Assembly: GCA_039555135.1 (NCBI GenBank)
Contig: CP114179.1
Location: forward strand, 682,001 to 746,000
Direction: 5' to 3'
Source: Phycisphaeraceae bacterium D3-23
GTDB lineage: Bacteria; Planctomycetota; Phycisphaerae; Phycisphaerales; Phycisphaeraceae
Length of the DNA stretch: 64,000 nt
Of this stretch, positions 36,279 through 44,371 are shown piece by piece. The stretch's first letter is position 1. The number at the start of each line of letters is the position of its first letter. The translations under genes and the position numbers were made by a program. The notes below the pieces were generated by a model that searched no databases, was not told where the DNA came from, and saw only the letters and a list, made by a program, of their open reading frames with translations.

Positions 36279-37411
36279 GCCCGCATCGCCTCGGGGTCGA
36301 CGCCGACCGAGGCGCACCAATCCGCATAGGCCTGCGGGGCGATCTCGCTGGGCTTGATCTCGCTCTTGCCGCCCCAGAACACGTTGGTGTATTCGACGGC
36401 GATGCCGGCTTCTTCGAGGTGGTCGTCGATCGCGGCTTTGTGTTCGAGGACTTTATCCTTATCCGTGCCGTGCGAGACGCCCATGATGTTGACGTTGGAA
36501 AACTCTTCGCCGCCCTCGCGCCAGTAGGCGTGGGTCATGCAGTGGTGTCGGCCGACCTCGATCCCGGCTGCCATCTCTTTGCCCGTCGGGACGCGCCAGT
36601 GGAACAGCGCGTTGAAGCGGGTGACCCGGCTGCCGTCCTTGTGCTTCTTAACGTGTTCGAGGAAGGTCGAGAATCGGCCGATGAGTTTGCGCTCGGCCAG
36701 GGACTCGGCGATCGCGCAAAACGACTCGAGTGAGACGCCCGCTTCTTTCGCACGGCCGACCCAGAGGTTGGGGCCCAGCTCCTCGGGGGTGAACTCGCGC
36801 TTGAGCGACATCAGGACGTTCCACTCCTCGTCGTTGAGCTCCACAACGGTGGTGTTGAGCACTCTGCCGGGTGCGTCGGTGCGAGCGCCGGGTTCGATTT
36901 CCTTTCGCCGGACGTGGCCGACGCCGAGGGCGAAGAGGTTTTTCGCGGGGAGGAGCTTGTACTTCGTCGCGCCGGTTTTTTCCATGAGCAGTGCGCAGTG
37001 TTTGTCCATGGAATAGCCGACGGGGACCTTGAGCGTGGTCCAGAGCTTGTACGCGCTGCCGGGCGTTTCTTTGTCGGTGGTGCGGAGCACGACGTGGCCC
37101 GAGAACGGGTCCTGCTTGGACATGTACTCGAACGCGTCGAGGAGGTTTTTCGGGGGCACCTGCCAGGCGATGAGCGCCCCGGGCGCGAGCGACGTGGTGA
37201 GCAGGGTTTGGCGGACGCGCCGGATCGTGCCGTGGCGGAGCATGGCGGCGATGCGGTCGATGACGGTGTCGAGCGCGACGCCGGATTGCTGGGCGATATC
37301 CTCGAGCGGGGTGCGTGTGAAGCCCGCGATGCGGTCCTCGGAGACCGCGAGGATCTGTCGGTTGACGGGGTCTTCGACGCTGTAGGGCGTGTCGGGTGTG
37401 GTGGTGGGCAT
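36275..37411 (-). CDS. Lrp/AsnC-type protein with siroheme-decarboxylase-like halves
   Basis: The 378-residue protein contains two copies of an HTH plus AsnC-like domain: LEDIAQQSGVALDTVIDRIA near the N-terminus and LGPNLWVGRAKEAGVSLESF in the second half. The C-terminal MTHAYWREGG...FSNVNIMGVSHG aligns in spacing with the V-x-H-x-Y-x-R and N-x-H blocks of AhbB/NirL-type siroheme decarboxylases. It could be a tandem regulator or a heme-pathway enzyme relative. The start is the ATG at 37411, six bases after TACAAT. It overlaps the next membrane-protein gene. Confidence 0.7.
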   Translation of the reverse strand: MPTTTPDTPYSVEDPVNRQILAVSEDRIAGFTRTPLEDIAQQSGVALDTVIDRIAAMLRHGTIRRVRQTLLTTSLAPGALIAWQVPPKNLLDAFEYMSKQDPFSGHVVLRTTDKETPGSAYKLWTTLKVPVGYSMDKHCALLMEKTGATKYKLLPAKNLFALGVGHVRRKEIEPGARTDAPGRVLNTTVVELNDEEWNVLMSLKREFTPEELGPNLWVGRAKEAGVSLESFCAIAESLAERKLIGRFSTFLEHVKKHKDGSRVTRFNALFHWRVPTGKEMAAGIEVGRHHCMTHAYWREGGEEFSNVNIMGVSHGTDKDKVLEHKAAIDDHLEEAGIAVEYTNVFWGGKSEIKPSEIAPQAYADWCASVGVDPEAMRA

Positions 37412-37417
37412 ACGGGG

Positions 37418-37423
37418 ATTGTA
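37418..37423 (-). promoter_or_regulatory. -10 box of the Lrp-like gene, six bases from ATG
   Basis: TACAAT, then CCCCGT, then ATG on the minus strand. Confidence 0.6.
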
Positions 37424-37546
37424 CGCCGAGGGATCAGGGCGCGATGCGTGATCGCGTGTTCCAGCCGCCGGATCACGAGGCAAGAGCGTGAGCGTTTCGG
37501 CCTTGCCGTATGGCACACAGGAATGTCTGCCCACAGCCGCAAGTGG

Positions 37547-38035
37547 CTAGTACGCGTAGCCGTCTTCGCGGATGCGGATAGCGGGGTCGAACGGGCCCTG
37601 GTATCCGGCGTGGAGCACGGTGCCGATGAACATGTCGTGGTCGCCCTCGACGTCCATGTGGCAGGTGAGTTCGCACTCGAAATAGACGCGGGCGCTTTCG
37701 AGGATGGGTGTTTTGTGGTGGAGGGGTTTGGTCATCGCCATGCCGAGGAACGGGTCGTCGCCGGGGTCGTTGGCGTTGGCGAATTTCCGGATGAGGGTGC
37801 GGTCTTCGACACCGAGCTGGCAGAGCCCGAAGTGGCGCGACTCGCTGATGAGCGGCATGATGGGCGTGCCCTTGCACACGGCGACGCTTATCATCGGCGG
37901 CTCGAAGCAGGCCTGCTGCACCCAGCCGACGAGCGTGCCCAGCCGACGGTCTTCATGGGCGGCGGTAAGCACGAACCGCCCCGACGGGATCGCCCCCAGC
38001 GATTGCCCGATCACATTTCGCAGCGCTTCATCCAT
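37547..38035 (-). CDS. Flavin reductase-like domain protein
   Basis: The 162-residue protein begins EALRNVIGQSLGAIPSGRFVLTA and continues with GWVQQACFEPPMISVAVCKGTP, the split-barrel FMN-binding fold of flavin reductases and FMN-binding split-barrel proteins. The later part CHMDVEGDHDMFIGTVLHAG matches the conserved GDH-x-hhhG-x-V block. It probably binds FMN and reduces flavin or a related substrate. ATG 38035 or 38053 are both possible. A degenerate ATTCCTGTCTGCC-type repeat half lies just downstream (37508-37545). Confidence 0.8.
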   Translation of the reverse strand: MDEALRNVIGQSLGAIPSGRFVLTAAHEDRRLGTLVGWVQQACFEPPMISVAVCKGTPIMPLISESRHFGLCQLGVEDRTLIRKFANANDPGDDPFLGMAMTKPLHHKTPILESARVYFECELTCHMDVEGDHDMFIGTVLHAGYQGPFDPAIRIREDGYAY

Positions 38036-38117
38036 AGGCCGGCCGTGATCCATCCCCAAGCCAAAGCTCCACCATGACACCCCGACACGATACGGCGGGC
38101 CGGGCGGGTTTGCAATT

Positions 38118-38237
38118 TGGGAGTTGGGAGTTGGGGGTTGGGGATTGGGGATTGGGGTAGGCCGTGACGAAACACGCCCGAACGGAGTAGAGTCTGCTTC
38201 TACCCCCAGCCCCGAATCCCTCACTCCCAAATCCCCC
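38118..38237. repeat. Heptad-arm palindromic element HA2
   Basis: The left arm is five tandem heptads (GGGAGTT GGGAGTT GGGGGTT GGGGATT GGGGATT) at 38120-38154. The right arm 38202-38236 is C-rich and roughly complementary (CCCCGAATCCCTCACTCCCA). The left arm is an ideal G-quadruplex motif. The right arm runs up to the start codon of the HAD gene. Confidence 0.75.
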
Positions 38238-38239
38238 TC

Positions 38240-38884
38240 ATGCCCTACCACGCCGCCCTCTTCGACCTCGATGGCACGCTGCTCGACACGCTCACCGACT
38301 TGGCCGACGCCGCCAACCACGCGCTCGCCGCGGTCGGTCGACCGCCCCACCCACGCGAAAGCTACCGCACCCTCGTAGGCCAGGGCATCCGCCAGCTCTT
38401 CATCGACGCCCTCGGGCCCGGCCACGGCCACCTCGTCGACGACGCCATCGCCCAGCAGATGCGCTACTACGAACACCACCGCTTCGACACGACCCGGCCC
38501 TACCCCGGCATCGAGGCGATGATGCGCGGCCTCGCGGAGCGCGGCGTCAAGCCCGGCGTCCTGAGCAACAAACCCGACGACGCGACCCAAGACGTCGTCA
38601 ACCGCTTCTTCCCCAGCCACGACTGGGCCTACATCCGGGGCCACCGCGCAGGCACCACGCCCAAACCCGACCCCCACGCGGCGCTCGAAGCGATCGAAAC
38701 GCTCGGCATCCCGGCTAAGCAATGGCTGTACGTCGGCGACACGGCTGTGGACATGCAGACCGGCAAGAGCGCGGGCATGTACACCGTCGGTGTGTCGTGG
38801 GGGTTCCGGTCGGTCGAGGAACTAAAAACGAACGGCGCGGACGAGATCATCGACCAGCCCAGTGATCTCCTCAAGTTGCTATAG
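38240..38884 (+). CDS. HAD phosphatase, phosphoglycolate phosphatase-like
   Basis: The 214-residue hydrolase shows HAD motif I (ALFDLDGTLLDTLTD), a helical cap (YRTLVGQGIRQLFIDALG), motif II (VLSNKPDD) and motifs III/IV (KPDPHAALEAI and WLYVGDTAVDMQTGKSAGM). This set fits Gph, which removes 2-phosphoglycolate made by DNA repair or RuBisCO oxygenation. The TAG stop is the first part of the following ATAGCCGC inverted repeat. Confidence 0.88.
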   Translation: MPYHAALFDLDGTLLDTLTDLADAANHALAAVGRPPHPRESYRTLVGQGIRQLFIDALGPGHGHLVDDAIAQQMRYYEHHRFDTTRPYPGIEAMMRGLAERGVKPGVLSNKPDDATQDVVNRFFPSHDWAYIRGHRAGTTPKPDPHAALEAIETLGIPAKQWLYVGDTAVDMQTGKSAGMYTVGVSWGFRSVEELKTNGADEIIDQPSDLLKLL

Positions 38885-38965
38885 CCGCACCGCTACGCGG
38901 TGCCGGTGCCTTGCGTGCCAACCCCGCCAGCCGATTCCCCCGGCGGCGCGTAGCGACGCGGCTAT
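38881..38965. repeat. Inverted repeat, ATAGCCGC family (copy 1)
   Basis: ATAGCCGCACCGCTACGCGG at the left and CGGCGCGTAGCGACGCGGCT at the right form a hairpin. It supplies the TAG stop of the HAD gene on the left and the TAG stop of the convergent ykgJ-like gene on the right. A relative is at 44425-44486. Confidence 0.75.
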
Positions 38966-39579
38966 TTCAACCAGCGATCCCCCTCCACCAACCCCACACG
39001 CCACTCCATATAGCGGTACGGCAAGTCGTGCGCCGCATGCAGCGCCCGCAAGCGATCCAGAAATCGCTCGTACACCGCGTGCTGCCAATCGTCCGTGCCC
39101 GGCGTACAGAAATACACCCGACAACCCAGCGGGCGGAGCGTGTGCGTCGAGCAGCGCCCGTCGACCTGATACCGGCACGCGTCGGGGAGCGAGGCGCGGA
39201 TATGGGGTGCCGGGTCTCGGGTCTGGTCTGTGTTGGAAGTCGTAACGTGTCCCGGTTCAATCACGGGCAGTGCGAGCGAAGACGGCTCATCGGCAACGTC
39301 TCGCGGCGCATCCGAAACCCCCGACCCGAGACCCGAGACCCGATCCAGAAACCACGCGATCTCCAGGCCCGTGACGTACAAGCGGTGGCCGTACGAATCG
39401 AACTTGCAGCAGCGGCCCGAGACGTTGCAGGTCGGCGGGCCGTGCGGCAGGCCGCGCGGGGCATCGTGGATGGCCTGGCCGACGTCGTCGTACAGCGCGC
39501 GGATCGCATCATCCACCGCCGCGTCGCGCGACGCGTGGTGCCAGGTCGTCCACAGCTCGGCGTCGGTCGGGTCGGTCAT
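38962..39579 (-). CDS. YkgJ-family Cys-cluster protein with in-frame palindromic insert
   Basis: The 205-residue protein has the family Cys pattern: CNVSGRCCKF, then CRYQVDGRCSTHTLRPLGCR and YFC, which probably binds Zn or Fe-S. Between the N-terminal part (ending EIAWFLD) and the second Cys block (DACRYQVDGRC) sits about 50 residues of unrelated, repeat-derived sequence (RVSGLGSGVSDAPRDVADEP...). These are encoded by palindromic element HA3. The reading frame is kept. The start is the ATG at 39579, directly next to a REP. Confidence 0.78.
   Translation of the reverse strand: MTDPTDAELWTTWHHASRDAAVDDAIRALYDDVGQAIHDAPRGLPHGPPTCNVSGRCCKFDSYGHRLYVTGLEIAWFLDRVSGLGSGVSDAPRDVADEPSSLALPVIEPGHVTTSNTDQTRDPAPHIRASLPDACRYQVDGRCSTHTLRPLGCRVYFCTPGTDDWQHAVYERFLDRLRALHAAHDLPYRYMEWRVGLVEGDRWLK
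39205..39346. repeat. Heptad-arm palindromic element HA3 inside a coding region
   Basis: The left arm GGGTGCCGGGTCTCGGGTCT (39205 on) and right arm GACCCGAGACCCGAGACCCG (39323-39342) are near-complementary heptads. They match the arms of HA1 at 6063-6153. The element lies in frame in the ykgJ-like gene. Confidence 0.8.
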
Positions 39580-39581
39580 GC

Positions 39582-39689
39582 GTAGGGTGGGTGGAATGAG
39601 TCCGCGAATGATATCCACCACGGTCTGTCTACCGCGTTAGGTAACGCATGGTGGGTTGCGCTCGCGGACTCGCTCCCCCACCCTACGGG
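39582..39689. repeat. REPIN: two inverted GTAGGGTGGGT REPs
   Basis: REP 1 (39582-39620) reads GTAGGGTGGGTGGAATGAGT on to ATCCACCA. REP 2 (39650-39689) is the same in reverse, ending ACCCTAC. Each is a hairpin with an outer GTAG. The pair fills the gap between two ykgJ-like genes on the same strand. Confidence 0.8.
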
Positions 39690-39695
39690 AGAGTG

Positions 39696-40175
39696 CTAAA
39701 GATGCCTGGGGTTCTTCGCCAGCTCGACCCGCACGTCCTCGATCGGCACGAAGTTTTTGCCGCGCTTCTCGGGCGAGCGCATCCCCGGGCAGCCCTCGGC
39801 CGCTTCATCCCACGCCTTGCGCGACTTCATATTGCTGGGCCAGAACGGCCAGGTCTTGCACTGCGTCGGCCGAACCGGGTACACCGAACACACCCGCTTG
39901 CCCGCGCCGGTCTCGACGAGGAACACACAGTCGTAGTGGTGCTTGTCCCGCCGGACCTCGCCCAGCGTCCGCTTGCCGTGGGCCTTGGTCGTGTACTTCG
40001 CGTAGAAGTCCGCCATGTCCATCTTGAGATACGCCGCCATCTCGCGGGCCTCGTCCTCCTCAAACCACACGTAGCCCGAGGGCCCGGTGCAGCAGTTGCC
40101 GCACTGGGTACACGAGAAGCTCACGCCCTCGCCGTACCACGGCTCTTTTTTAGCTGTCTTGGGTGTCGAAGTCAC
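39696..40175 (-). CDS. YkgJ-family Cys-cluster protein (Zn/Fe-chelating)
   Basis: The 159-residue protein has the full YkgJ pattern: FSCTQCGNCCTGPSGYVWF, then FYAKYTTKAHG, CVFLVETGAGKRVCSVYPVR, PTQCKTWPFW and EGCPGM. Eight or more Cys residues probably hold a metal centre; the biochemical role is unclear. The GTG start at 40175 is supported by TACAAT exactly six bases upstream. The paralogue at 38962-39579 is the next gene on the strand, separated by a REPIN. Confidence 0.85.
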   Translation of the reverse strand: MTSTPKTAKKEPWYGEGVSFSCTQCGNCCTGPSGYVWFEEDEAREMAAYLKMDMADFYAKYTTKAHGKRTLGEVRRDKHHYDCVFLVETGAGKRVCSVYPVRPTQCKTWPFWPSNMKSRKAWDEAAEGCPGMRSPEKRGKNFVPIEDVRVELAKNPRHL

Positions 40176-40181
40176 GCGGGG

Positions 40182-40187
40182 ATTGTA
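40182..40187 (-). promoter_or_regulatory. -10 box of ykgJ-like gene, six bases from GTG
   Basis: TACAAT, then CCCCGC, then GTG on the minus strand. The rest of 40176-40406 is AT-rich with an A-tract (40299-40313) and probably also carries the promoter for the gene at 40407. Confidence 0.6.
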
Positions 40188-40406
40188 GCGGCATCGGCCC
40201 TCACGCAACGGCAATGACCGCCCCGCACGCTACAAGAACGCTTGGGAGACCGGCACGCTCGGCGAATGTTTATTACATATCATCCAACGATTTTGTGAAA
40301 AAAGAAAAAAAACATCTGTGACATGTTTTGAGCTCACAAGCCCACGTTCAGCCGATATCATATCCCACGAAGGAGGTCGCCCGTTCCACACTCGGAGCTA
40401 CCTCAA

Positions 40407-40730
40407 ATGTTTCAACGTATTCGGATTCGCTTCTCCAAACGCAACTACGTCGCCGAGCTGATCTGGCAGTACCTCGATGGGGTGATCCCGGCCGACCGTT
40501 TTGTGTTCCTCGAAAAAACACTGAGCCGCTGGCCCTGGGCCCGGCAGCAGTTCGTCGATAGCGCGGTGCTCAACGCGCTGCTGTTGGCCTACTACAACCC
40601 CGGCCGATACAAGACCCTGCCCGGGCTTAGCGAGATGCTCTCGCCCCACGCGGGCTACGGCGAAGACGACGGGCTACTCGACGAGCAAGACCCCGAGCCC
40701 CGCCCACGCCGCAAACGGCCTGCGGTGTAG
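40407..40730 (+). CDS. Small protein resembling a stand-alone FecR/anti-sigma N-terminus (paralogue 1)
   Basis: The 107-residue protein has a core LIWQYLDGVIPADRFVFLE, then ARQQFVDSAVLNALLLAYY, and a basic tail RPRRKRPAV. The core matches, block for block, that of the protein at 49242-49535 (LTWGYLDG, LEEKL, ARETFVEHSQLHAML). Planctomycete FecR-type anti-sigma proteins begin in this way, but no TM, FecR or LamG domain follows and no ECF sigma gene is nearby. The ATG has GGAG about nine bases before it. Confidence 0.65.
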   Translation: MFQRIRIRFSKRNYVAELIWQYLDGVIPADRFVFLEKTLSRWPWARQQFVDSAVLNALLLAYYNPGRYKTLPGLSEMLSPHAGYGEDDGLLDEQDPEPRPRRKRPAV

Positions 40731-40770
40731 TCCGCCTAAACGCAACCCGGCGTTATCGTGTGGCGAACGC

Positions 40771-40855
40771 AACTGTTTAGCCGCCCGCCCAACAGGCGGC
40801 GCCTGGCTTTTCGGGGACGCGACGCGCAGCCCATTGGGCTTGCGGCTAAACAATT
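40771..40855. repeat. Inverted repeat with TTTAGCCGC arms
   Basis: AACTGTTTAGCCGC (40771-40784) pairs with GCGGCTAAACAATT (40842-40855), one mismatch, with a smaller inner hairpin (CCGCCCGCC / GGCGGC). It lies between the small protein and the convergent ilvA gene. Confidence 0.7.
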
Positions 40856-40884
40856 CTGCCTCAGTGTACAGCACGCAACTTGCG

Positions 40885-42405
40885 CTACAGCATCCGCGCC
40901 AGCGCCTCGGCCGGCAGGTCGTGGTGCATGTGGCGGAGCTTTTCGTCGCCCTTCATTAGGGCGACAAACGCGGCGCGTGCGGCGTCGGTCTCAAACTCCA
41001 GCCCAACAAGCGCCCGGCCGACGCGCTCGCCGGTGTACGCGTAGTTGAAGTAGCAGACATTCGCGTGCGGCTGAACGAGCTCTAAGAACTCGTGCAGCGC
41101 GCCAGCCCGCTCGGGAAAGTCGTAGCGGAAGAAGTACGGCCGGCTGAACGTCTCGGGGTCGTACTTCACGATGCGGAAGTCGACATCCTCGTGGGCCGTG
41201 ATGTCCTGATAGACGATGCCGCTCGCCTTGCAGCGCTGGTGGACCTGCTCGATCACCTCCGGGGGCGCGTCGAAACCGATGACGGGCTGCCCGTTCGCGG
41301 CGTGGGTCTTGCCGTACTGGAAGTCGACGATGTTGCAGTCGGCCAGCGCGTCGTTCAGGAGCGCCAGCATCGCGCCGGGTTTTTCTTCCATCTCGAAGCG
41401 GATGTGCCGGCGAATCTCCCCGCCGATACCCGCCTCGGCCGCGATCACCGCGAGCTGCGAAAAGTCCATGTTCGCCCCGCACATCACCGCCAGCGCCCGC
41501 TTGCCCTTGAGCTTGTCGCGCTGCGACAGCAACCCCGCAAGCCCCAGCGCCCCGGCCGGCTCGACGATCTGCCGACGCCAGCCCCAAAACCGGCGGATCG
41601 CGCTGCACACCTGCTCGTTGCTGACGCTCAAAAACTCGTCGATCAGCTCGCTGCAGAGCTGGTACGTCAGCTCGCCCGCCTTGCGCACGGCCGTGCCATC
41701 GCAAAAAATATCGAGGTGGTCGAGCTCGACCGGGCCGCCGTGCTCCACCGCCGCCGCCATCGACGCCTGGCCTTCGCCCTCGACGCCGACGATTTTGATG
41801 TTCGGCCAGTAGTGCTTAAGCCAGCACGCCACCGCCGACGCCATCCCCCCGCCGCCGATCTGCAGGTACGCGACGTCGAACGGCCCTTCACCGGACATCA
41901 CGACCTCGTCGGCGATCGTCCCCTGCCCGCCCATCGTCGTCAGGTCGTCGTAGGGATGGATATACACGAGCCCCGCATCGTCCGCGTGCTGCCGCGCCGC
42001 AGCCGAGGCCTCGTCGTAGGTATCGCCGACCAGCTCGATCGTCACGCGGTCGCCGCCGTGCTGCGCCACCGCCTCGCGTTTCATCAGCGGGGTCGGGCGT
42101 GGCATAAAGATCGTCGCGGCGCAGTGCAGTTTCACCGCCGCGACGGCGACGCCCTGCGCATGGTTGCCGGCCGAGGCGCAGACCACCCCACGCGCCCGCT
42201 GGTCGTCGGTCAGCGCGGCCATGCAGTTGTACGCCCCGCGCCACTTGTACGCGTGGATCGGCGGGATGTCCTCACGCTTCACCCACACGTCCAGCCCCTC
42301 GACCTCAAGCCGCTCGAGCGGCGTCGCCGACCGCACCGCGTACACACGCTGGCGCGCCTGCAGGACTTCCTGAAACAACTGTTCACGCAACGTCGGCTCG
42401 GGCAT
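40885..42405 (-). CDS. ilvA: Threonine ammonia-lyase, biosynthetic
   Basis: The 506-residue PLP enzyme deaminates threonine to 2-oxobutanoate, the first step to isoleucine. The PLP Lys lies in PPIHAYKWRGAYN. VVCASAGNHAQGVA and the glycine-rich loop YLQIGGGGMASAVA are present. Two ACT-like regulatory domains follow (about 330-500; HIRFEMEEKPGAMLALLND and YDFPERAGALHEFLELV), so feedback by isoleucine is expected. The start is the ATG at 42405 with GGTGAG five bases upstream; 42417 is an alternative. Confidence 0.93.
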   Translation of the reverse strand: MPEPTLREQLFQEVLQARQRVYAVRSATPLERLEVEGLDVWVKREDIPPIHAYKWRGAYNCMAALTDDQRARGVVCASAGNHAQGVAVAAVKLHCAATIFMPRPTPLMKREAVAQHGGDRVTIELVGDTYDEASAAARQHADDAGLVYIHPYDDLTTMGGQGTIADEVVMSGEGPFDVAYLQIGGGGMASAVACWLKHYWPNIKIVGVEGEGQASMAAAVEHGGPVELDHLDIFCDGTAVRKAGELTYQLCSELIDEFLSVSNEQVCSAIRRFWGWRRQIVEPAGALGLAGLLSQRDKLKGKRALAVMCGANMDFSQLAVIAAEAGIGGEIRRHIRFEMEEKPGAMLALLNDALADCNIVDFQYGKTHAANGQPVIGFDAPPEVIEQVHQRCKASGIVYQDITAHEDVDFRIVKYDPETFSRPYFFRYDFPERAGALHEFLELVQPHANVCYFNYAYTGERVGRALVGLEFETDAARAAFVALMKGDEKLRHMHHDLPAEALARML

Positions 42406-42513
42406 AGCACTCACCATCGGGAAAGGACAAGCCCGAGACTGTAACGATTGAACCGCCAAGACGCCACGAGCGCCAAAGAGGGCAATACTAAGAACGTGTA
42501 CGAGAAGCAGGTC

Positions 42514-42589
42514 CAGCCGGCGGCCTACGGACGCCGGGCCACCCATGCCGCTTCGCGCACCACGTCCGGCGTCCGTAGGCCGCCGGCTG
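42514..42589. repeat. Inverted repeat, CCGGCGTCCGTAGGC family, perfect arms
   Basis: Arms 42514-42537 and 42566-42589 are perfect 24-base reverse complements with a 28-base spacer. An imperfect relative is at 9442-9507. It is the main content of the 277-base gap between ilvA and the BNR protein. Confidence 0.85.
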
Positions 42590-42682
42590 ACCGATCCTTA
42601 TAGCTTGCCGCGGTGTTCCCGTTCACATTCCTCGACCGACGCTTGACTTGCTTAGCGCGCATGGCGTCTTTGCGGTTAACCC

Positions 42683-43792
42683 CTACCCGAACCGTACCGC
42701 GTACACCGGCGGCAGGTTACCCGAGAGTTCCTGCCACGAGTCGCCCTGGTCGCCGCTCGTCCACGCGTTGCCCGTCGTTGTCCCCATCGCCAGCGTCTGG
42801 CCGTCATTATCCAGCGCGAGCGCATGGCGGAACACGATGTCGTAGGCGTCCCCCGTCGGCAGGCCCTTCGTCAGCACATCGAAGCTCTTGCCGCCGTCGC
42901 GGGTCCGCGTCACCACAAACTTCCCATCGAGCGGCACGCGGATCTCGTCGCTCTTGGCCGGCACGAACCAAGCGGTCTGCCCGTCATCCGGGTGGACGGC
43001 ACACGCGAACCCAAACGGCGACGGGCCGGCCTCCTTGATCTCGTCCCACTTCTCCCCGCCGTTGGTCGTGACGAAGATGCCAGTATGGTGCTGGGTCCAG
43101 ATCGTGTCGGGGTCGGATTTGCAATGCGTCAGGATGTGCGGGTCCTGGGCATCGCCGTCGAACTGCTGGTCGGGCGGCATGTAGTTTGCGCGCATGCCGT
43201 CCGTTTTGCGGGTCCACGACTGGCCGTGGTCGTCGCTGACCCACATCCCGCCGCACGAGATGCCGCACGCGAGGTAGTCCGGCTTGTCGGGATGCGTCAG
43301 CACCGAGTGCAGCCCGGCCTCGTCGTACCCGCCACCAAACCACTTCTCGCGCTCGGGCCGGTCCCACAGCGGGCGGTTGAGCGTCCACGTGTCGCCGTGG
43401 TCTTTGGAGTGGAACAACCCGCCGGGCAGCGTGCCGGCCCAGAGCCCGCCGTCGTGTTTGTAGTCGAGCGCGAGCTCCCAGACCATCACGAGCTTCCACG
43501 GGATCGGCTTGCCGGTGTACGGGTGGTTGTAAAGCTCGACCCCCTCGGGGACCGGCGGGTACTCGGGCGTCGCGATCTCGTCCCACGTCTTGCCGCCGTC
43601 GGTGCTGCGGTGCATCTTCGGGCCGTAGTGGCCGTGCTTGAGCGCGGCGATCATCGTGCCGTCACGGGGATCGGGCAAAACATTGACGACCGGGTCGCCG
43701 ATAAACGCGCTGTGCTTGGGCTTCCAGCCCGAGCCGTTGCGGGCGTAGGTGAACAGACCCTTGCGGGTGGCGACGTGGAGAGTGTCGGACAT
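42683..43792 (-). CDS. BNR/VPS10-like beta-propeller (sialidase-fold) protein
   Basis: The 369-residue protein without a signal peptide has repeated Asp-box motifs: STDGGKTWDEI, SKDHGDTWTLN, SDDHGQSWTRK, TTNGGEKWDEI, TRDGGKSFDVL and SGDQGDSWQEL. These define a six-bladed sialidase-like propeller. The catalytic residues of true sialidases are not evident, so a binding or scaffold role is equally likely. AAGGGG precedes the ATG. It is followed on the same strand by a small membrane protein and a MoaD-like protein; this BNR plus MoaD/ThiS pairing recurs in other bacteria. Confidence 0.82.
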   Translation of the reverse strand: MSDTLHVATRKGLFTYARNGSGWKPKHSAFIGDPVVNVLPDPRDGTMIAALKHGHYGPKMHRSTDGGKTWDEIATPEYPPVPEGVELYNHPYTGKPIPWKLVMVWELALDYKHDGGLWAGTLPGGLFHSKDHGDTWTLNRPLWDRPEREKWFGGGYDEAGLHSVLTHPDKPDYLACGISCGGMWVSDDHGQSWTRKTDGMRANYMPPDQQFDGDAQDPHILTHCKSDPDTIWTQHHTGIFVTTNGGEKWDEIKEAGPSPFGFACAVHPDDGQTAWFVPAKSDEIRVPLDGKFVVTRTRDGGKSFDVLTKGLPTGDAYDIVFRHALALDNDGQTLAMGTTTGNAWTSGDQGDSWQELSGNLPPVYAVRFG

Positions 43793-43842
43793 GGTTGGGC
43801 CCCTTGTTGAGATGAGTTGTGGTATGAATCGTTGCGACCGGG

Positions 43843-44055
43843 CTAGTCTTTGCTGGCCTCGCGCATGCCCTGCACGATCCCCCGGACGATCGGGATCAGG
43901 ATGATCGGCGACGCCACCACGGCAATCACGAGCGGGGGAAACCAGCCGCCAAACTCACGCTCGCCCCACGCAAACCAGTTGAATAGATAGCCCGAGCCGA
44001 TGAGCGCGGCGATGAGGGCAATGATCACGATGTCGGCAGTCCTGTTGCCCGTCAA
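43843..44055 (-). CDS. Small membrane protein
   Basis: 70 residues with two hydrophobic segments (IVIIALIAALIGSGYLFNW and FPPLVIAVVASPIILIPIV) and a charged end (QGMREASKD). No family is recognised. It lies 50 bases before the BNR gene and 40 bases after the MoaD-like gene, all on the minus strand, so the three probably form one unit. Confidence 0.65.
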   Translation of the reverse strand: MTGNRTADIVIIALIAALIGSGYLFNWFAWGEREFGGWFPPLVIAVVASPIILIPIVRGIVQGMREASKD

Positions 44056-44095
44056 GTCGTACTCCAGCTAAAAGCGCGAACACCCTCAAGAAACT

Positions 44096-44365
44096 TCACC
44101 CGCCCGACAGCGCCTGCATCACGTAGATCTCATCATCGTCTTCGACCGGATCGCTCAGCGTCTCGTGGTCACGCAGTGGCAGCCCCGCCACCCAAATCGC
44201 GATGTGCTTGCGCACCGCGCCGTCTTCTTCAAGAATATACCCCCGCAACTTCGGGTTGCGATCAAACACACAGGCGAGCGCTTCCTGCACCGTCGCCCCC
44301 GCCACCTGCTCGGGCGGCTGCTCGACATGACGCTGCAAGGTGTGCGTAAACGCGACGGTGGGCAT
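44096..44365 (-). CDS. MoaD/ThiS-type ubiquitin-like sulfur carrier
   Basis: The 89-residue protein has a beta-grasp pattern (VAFTHTLQRHVE, VQEALACVFDRNPKLRGYIL, IAIWVAGLPL, DDDEIYVMQALSGG) and ends in Gly-Gly, the site adenylated and thiocarboxylated in MoaD, ThiS and CysO. It is the first gene of the BNR cassette. No MoeB or MoaE gene is adjacent. The start is fixed by TAGACT six bases upstream, so the mRNA is probably leaderless. Confidence 0.88.
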   Translation of the reverse strand: MPTVAFTHTLQRHVEQPPEQVAGATVQEALACVFDRNPKLRGYILEEDGAVRKHIAIWVAGLPLRDHETLSDPVEDDDEIYVMQALSGG

Positions 44366-44371
44366 GGGAAA

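Noticed and set aside
37508-37545. Half copy of the ATTCCTGTCTGCC repeat as a full element
   Set aside because: Only one arm is recognisable, so it is mentioned as a remnant and not listed as its own element.
40370-40377. Strong Shine-Dalgarno-like AAGGAGG
   Set aside because: No start codon lies 5-10 bases downstream. The gene at 40407 has a nearer GGAG.
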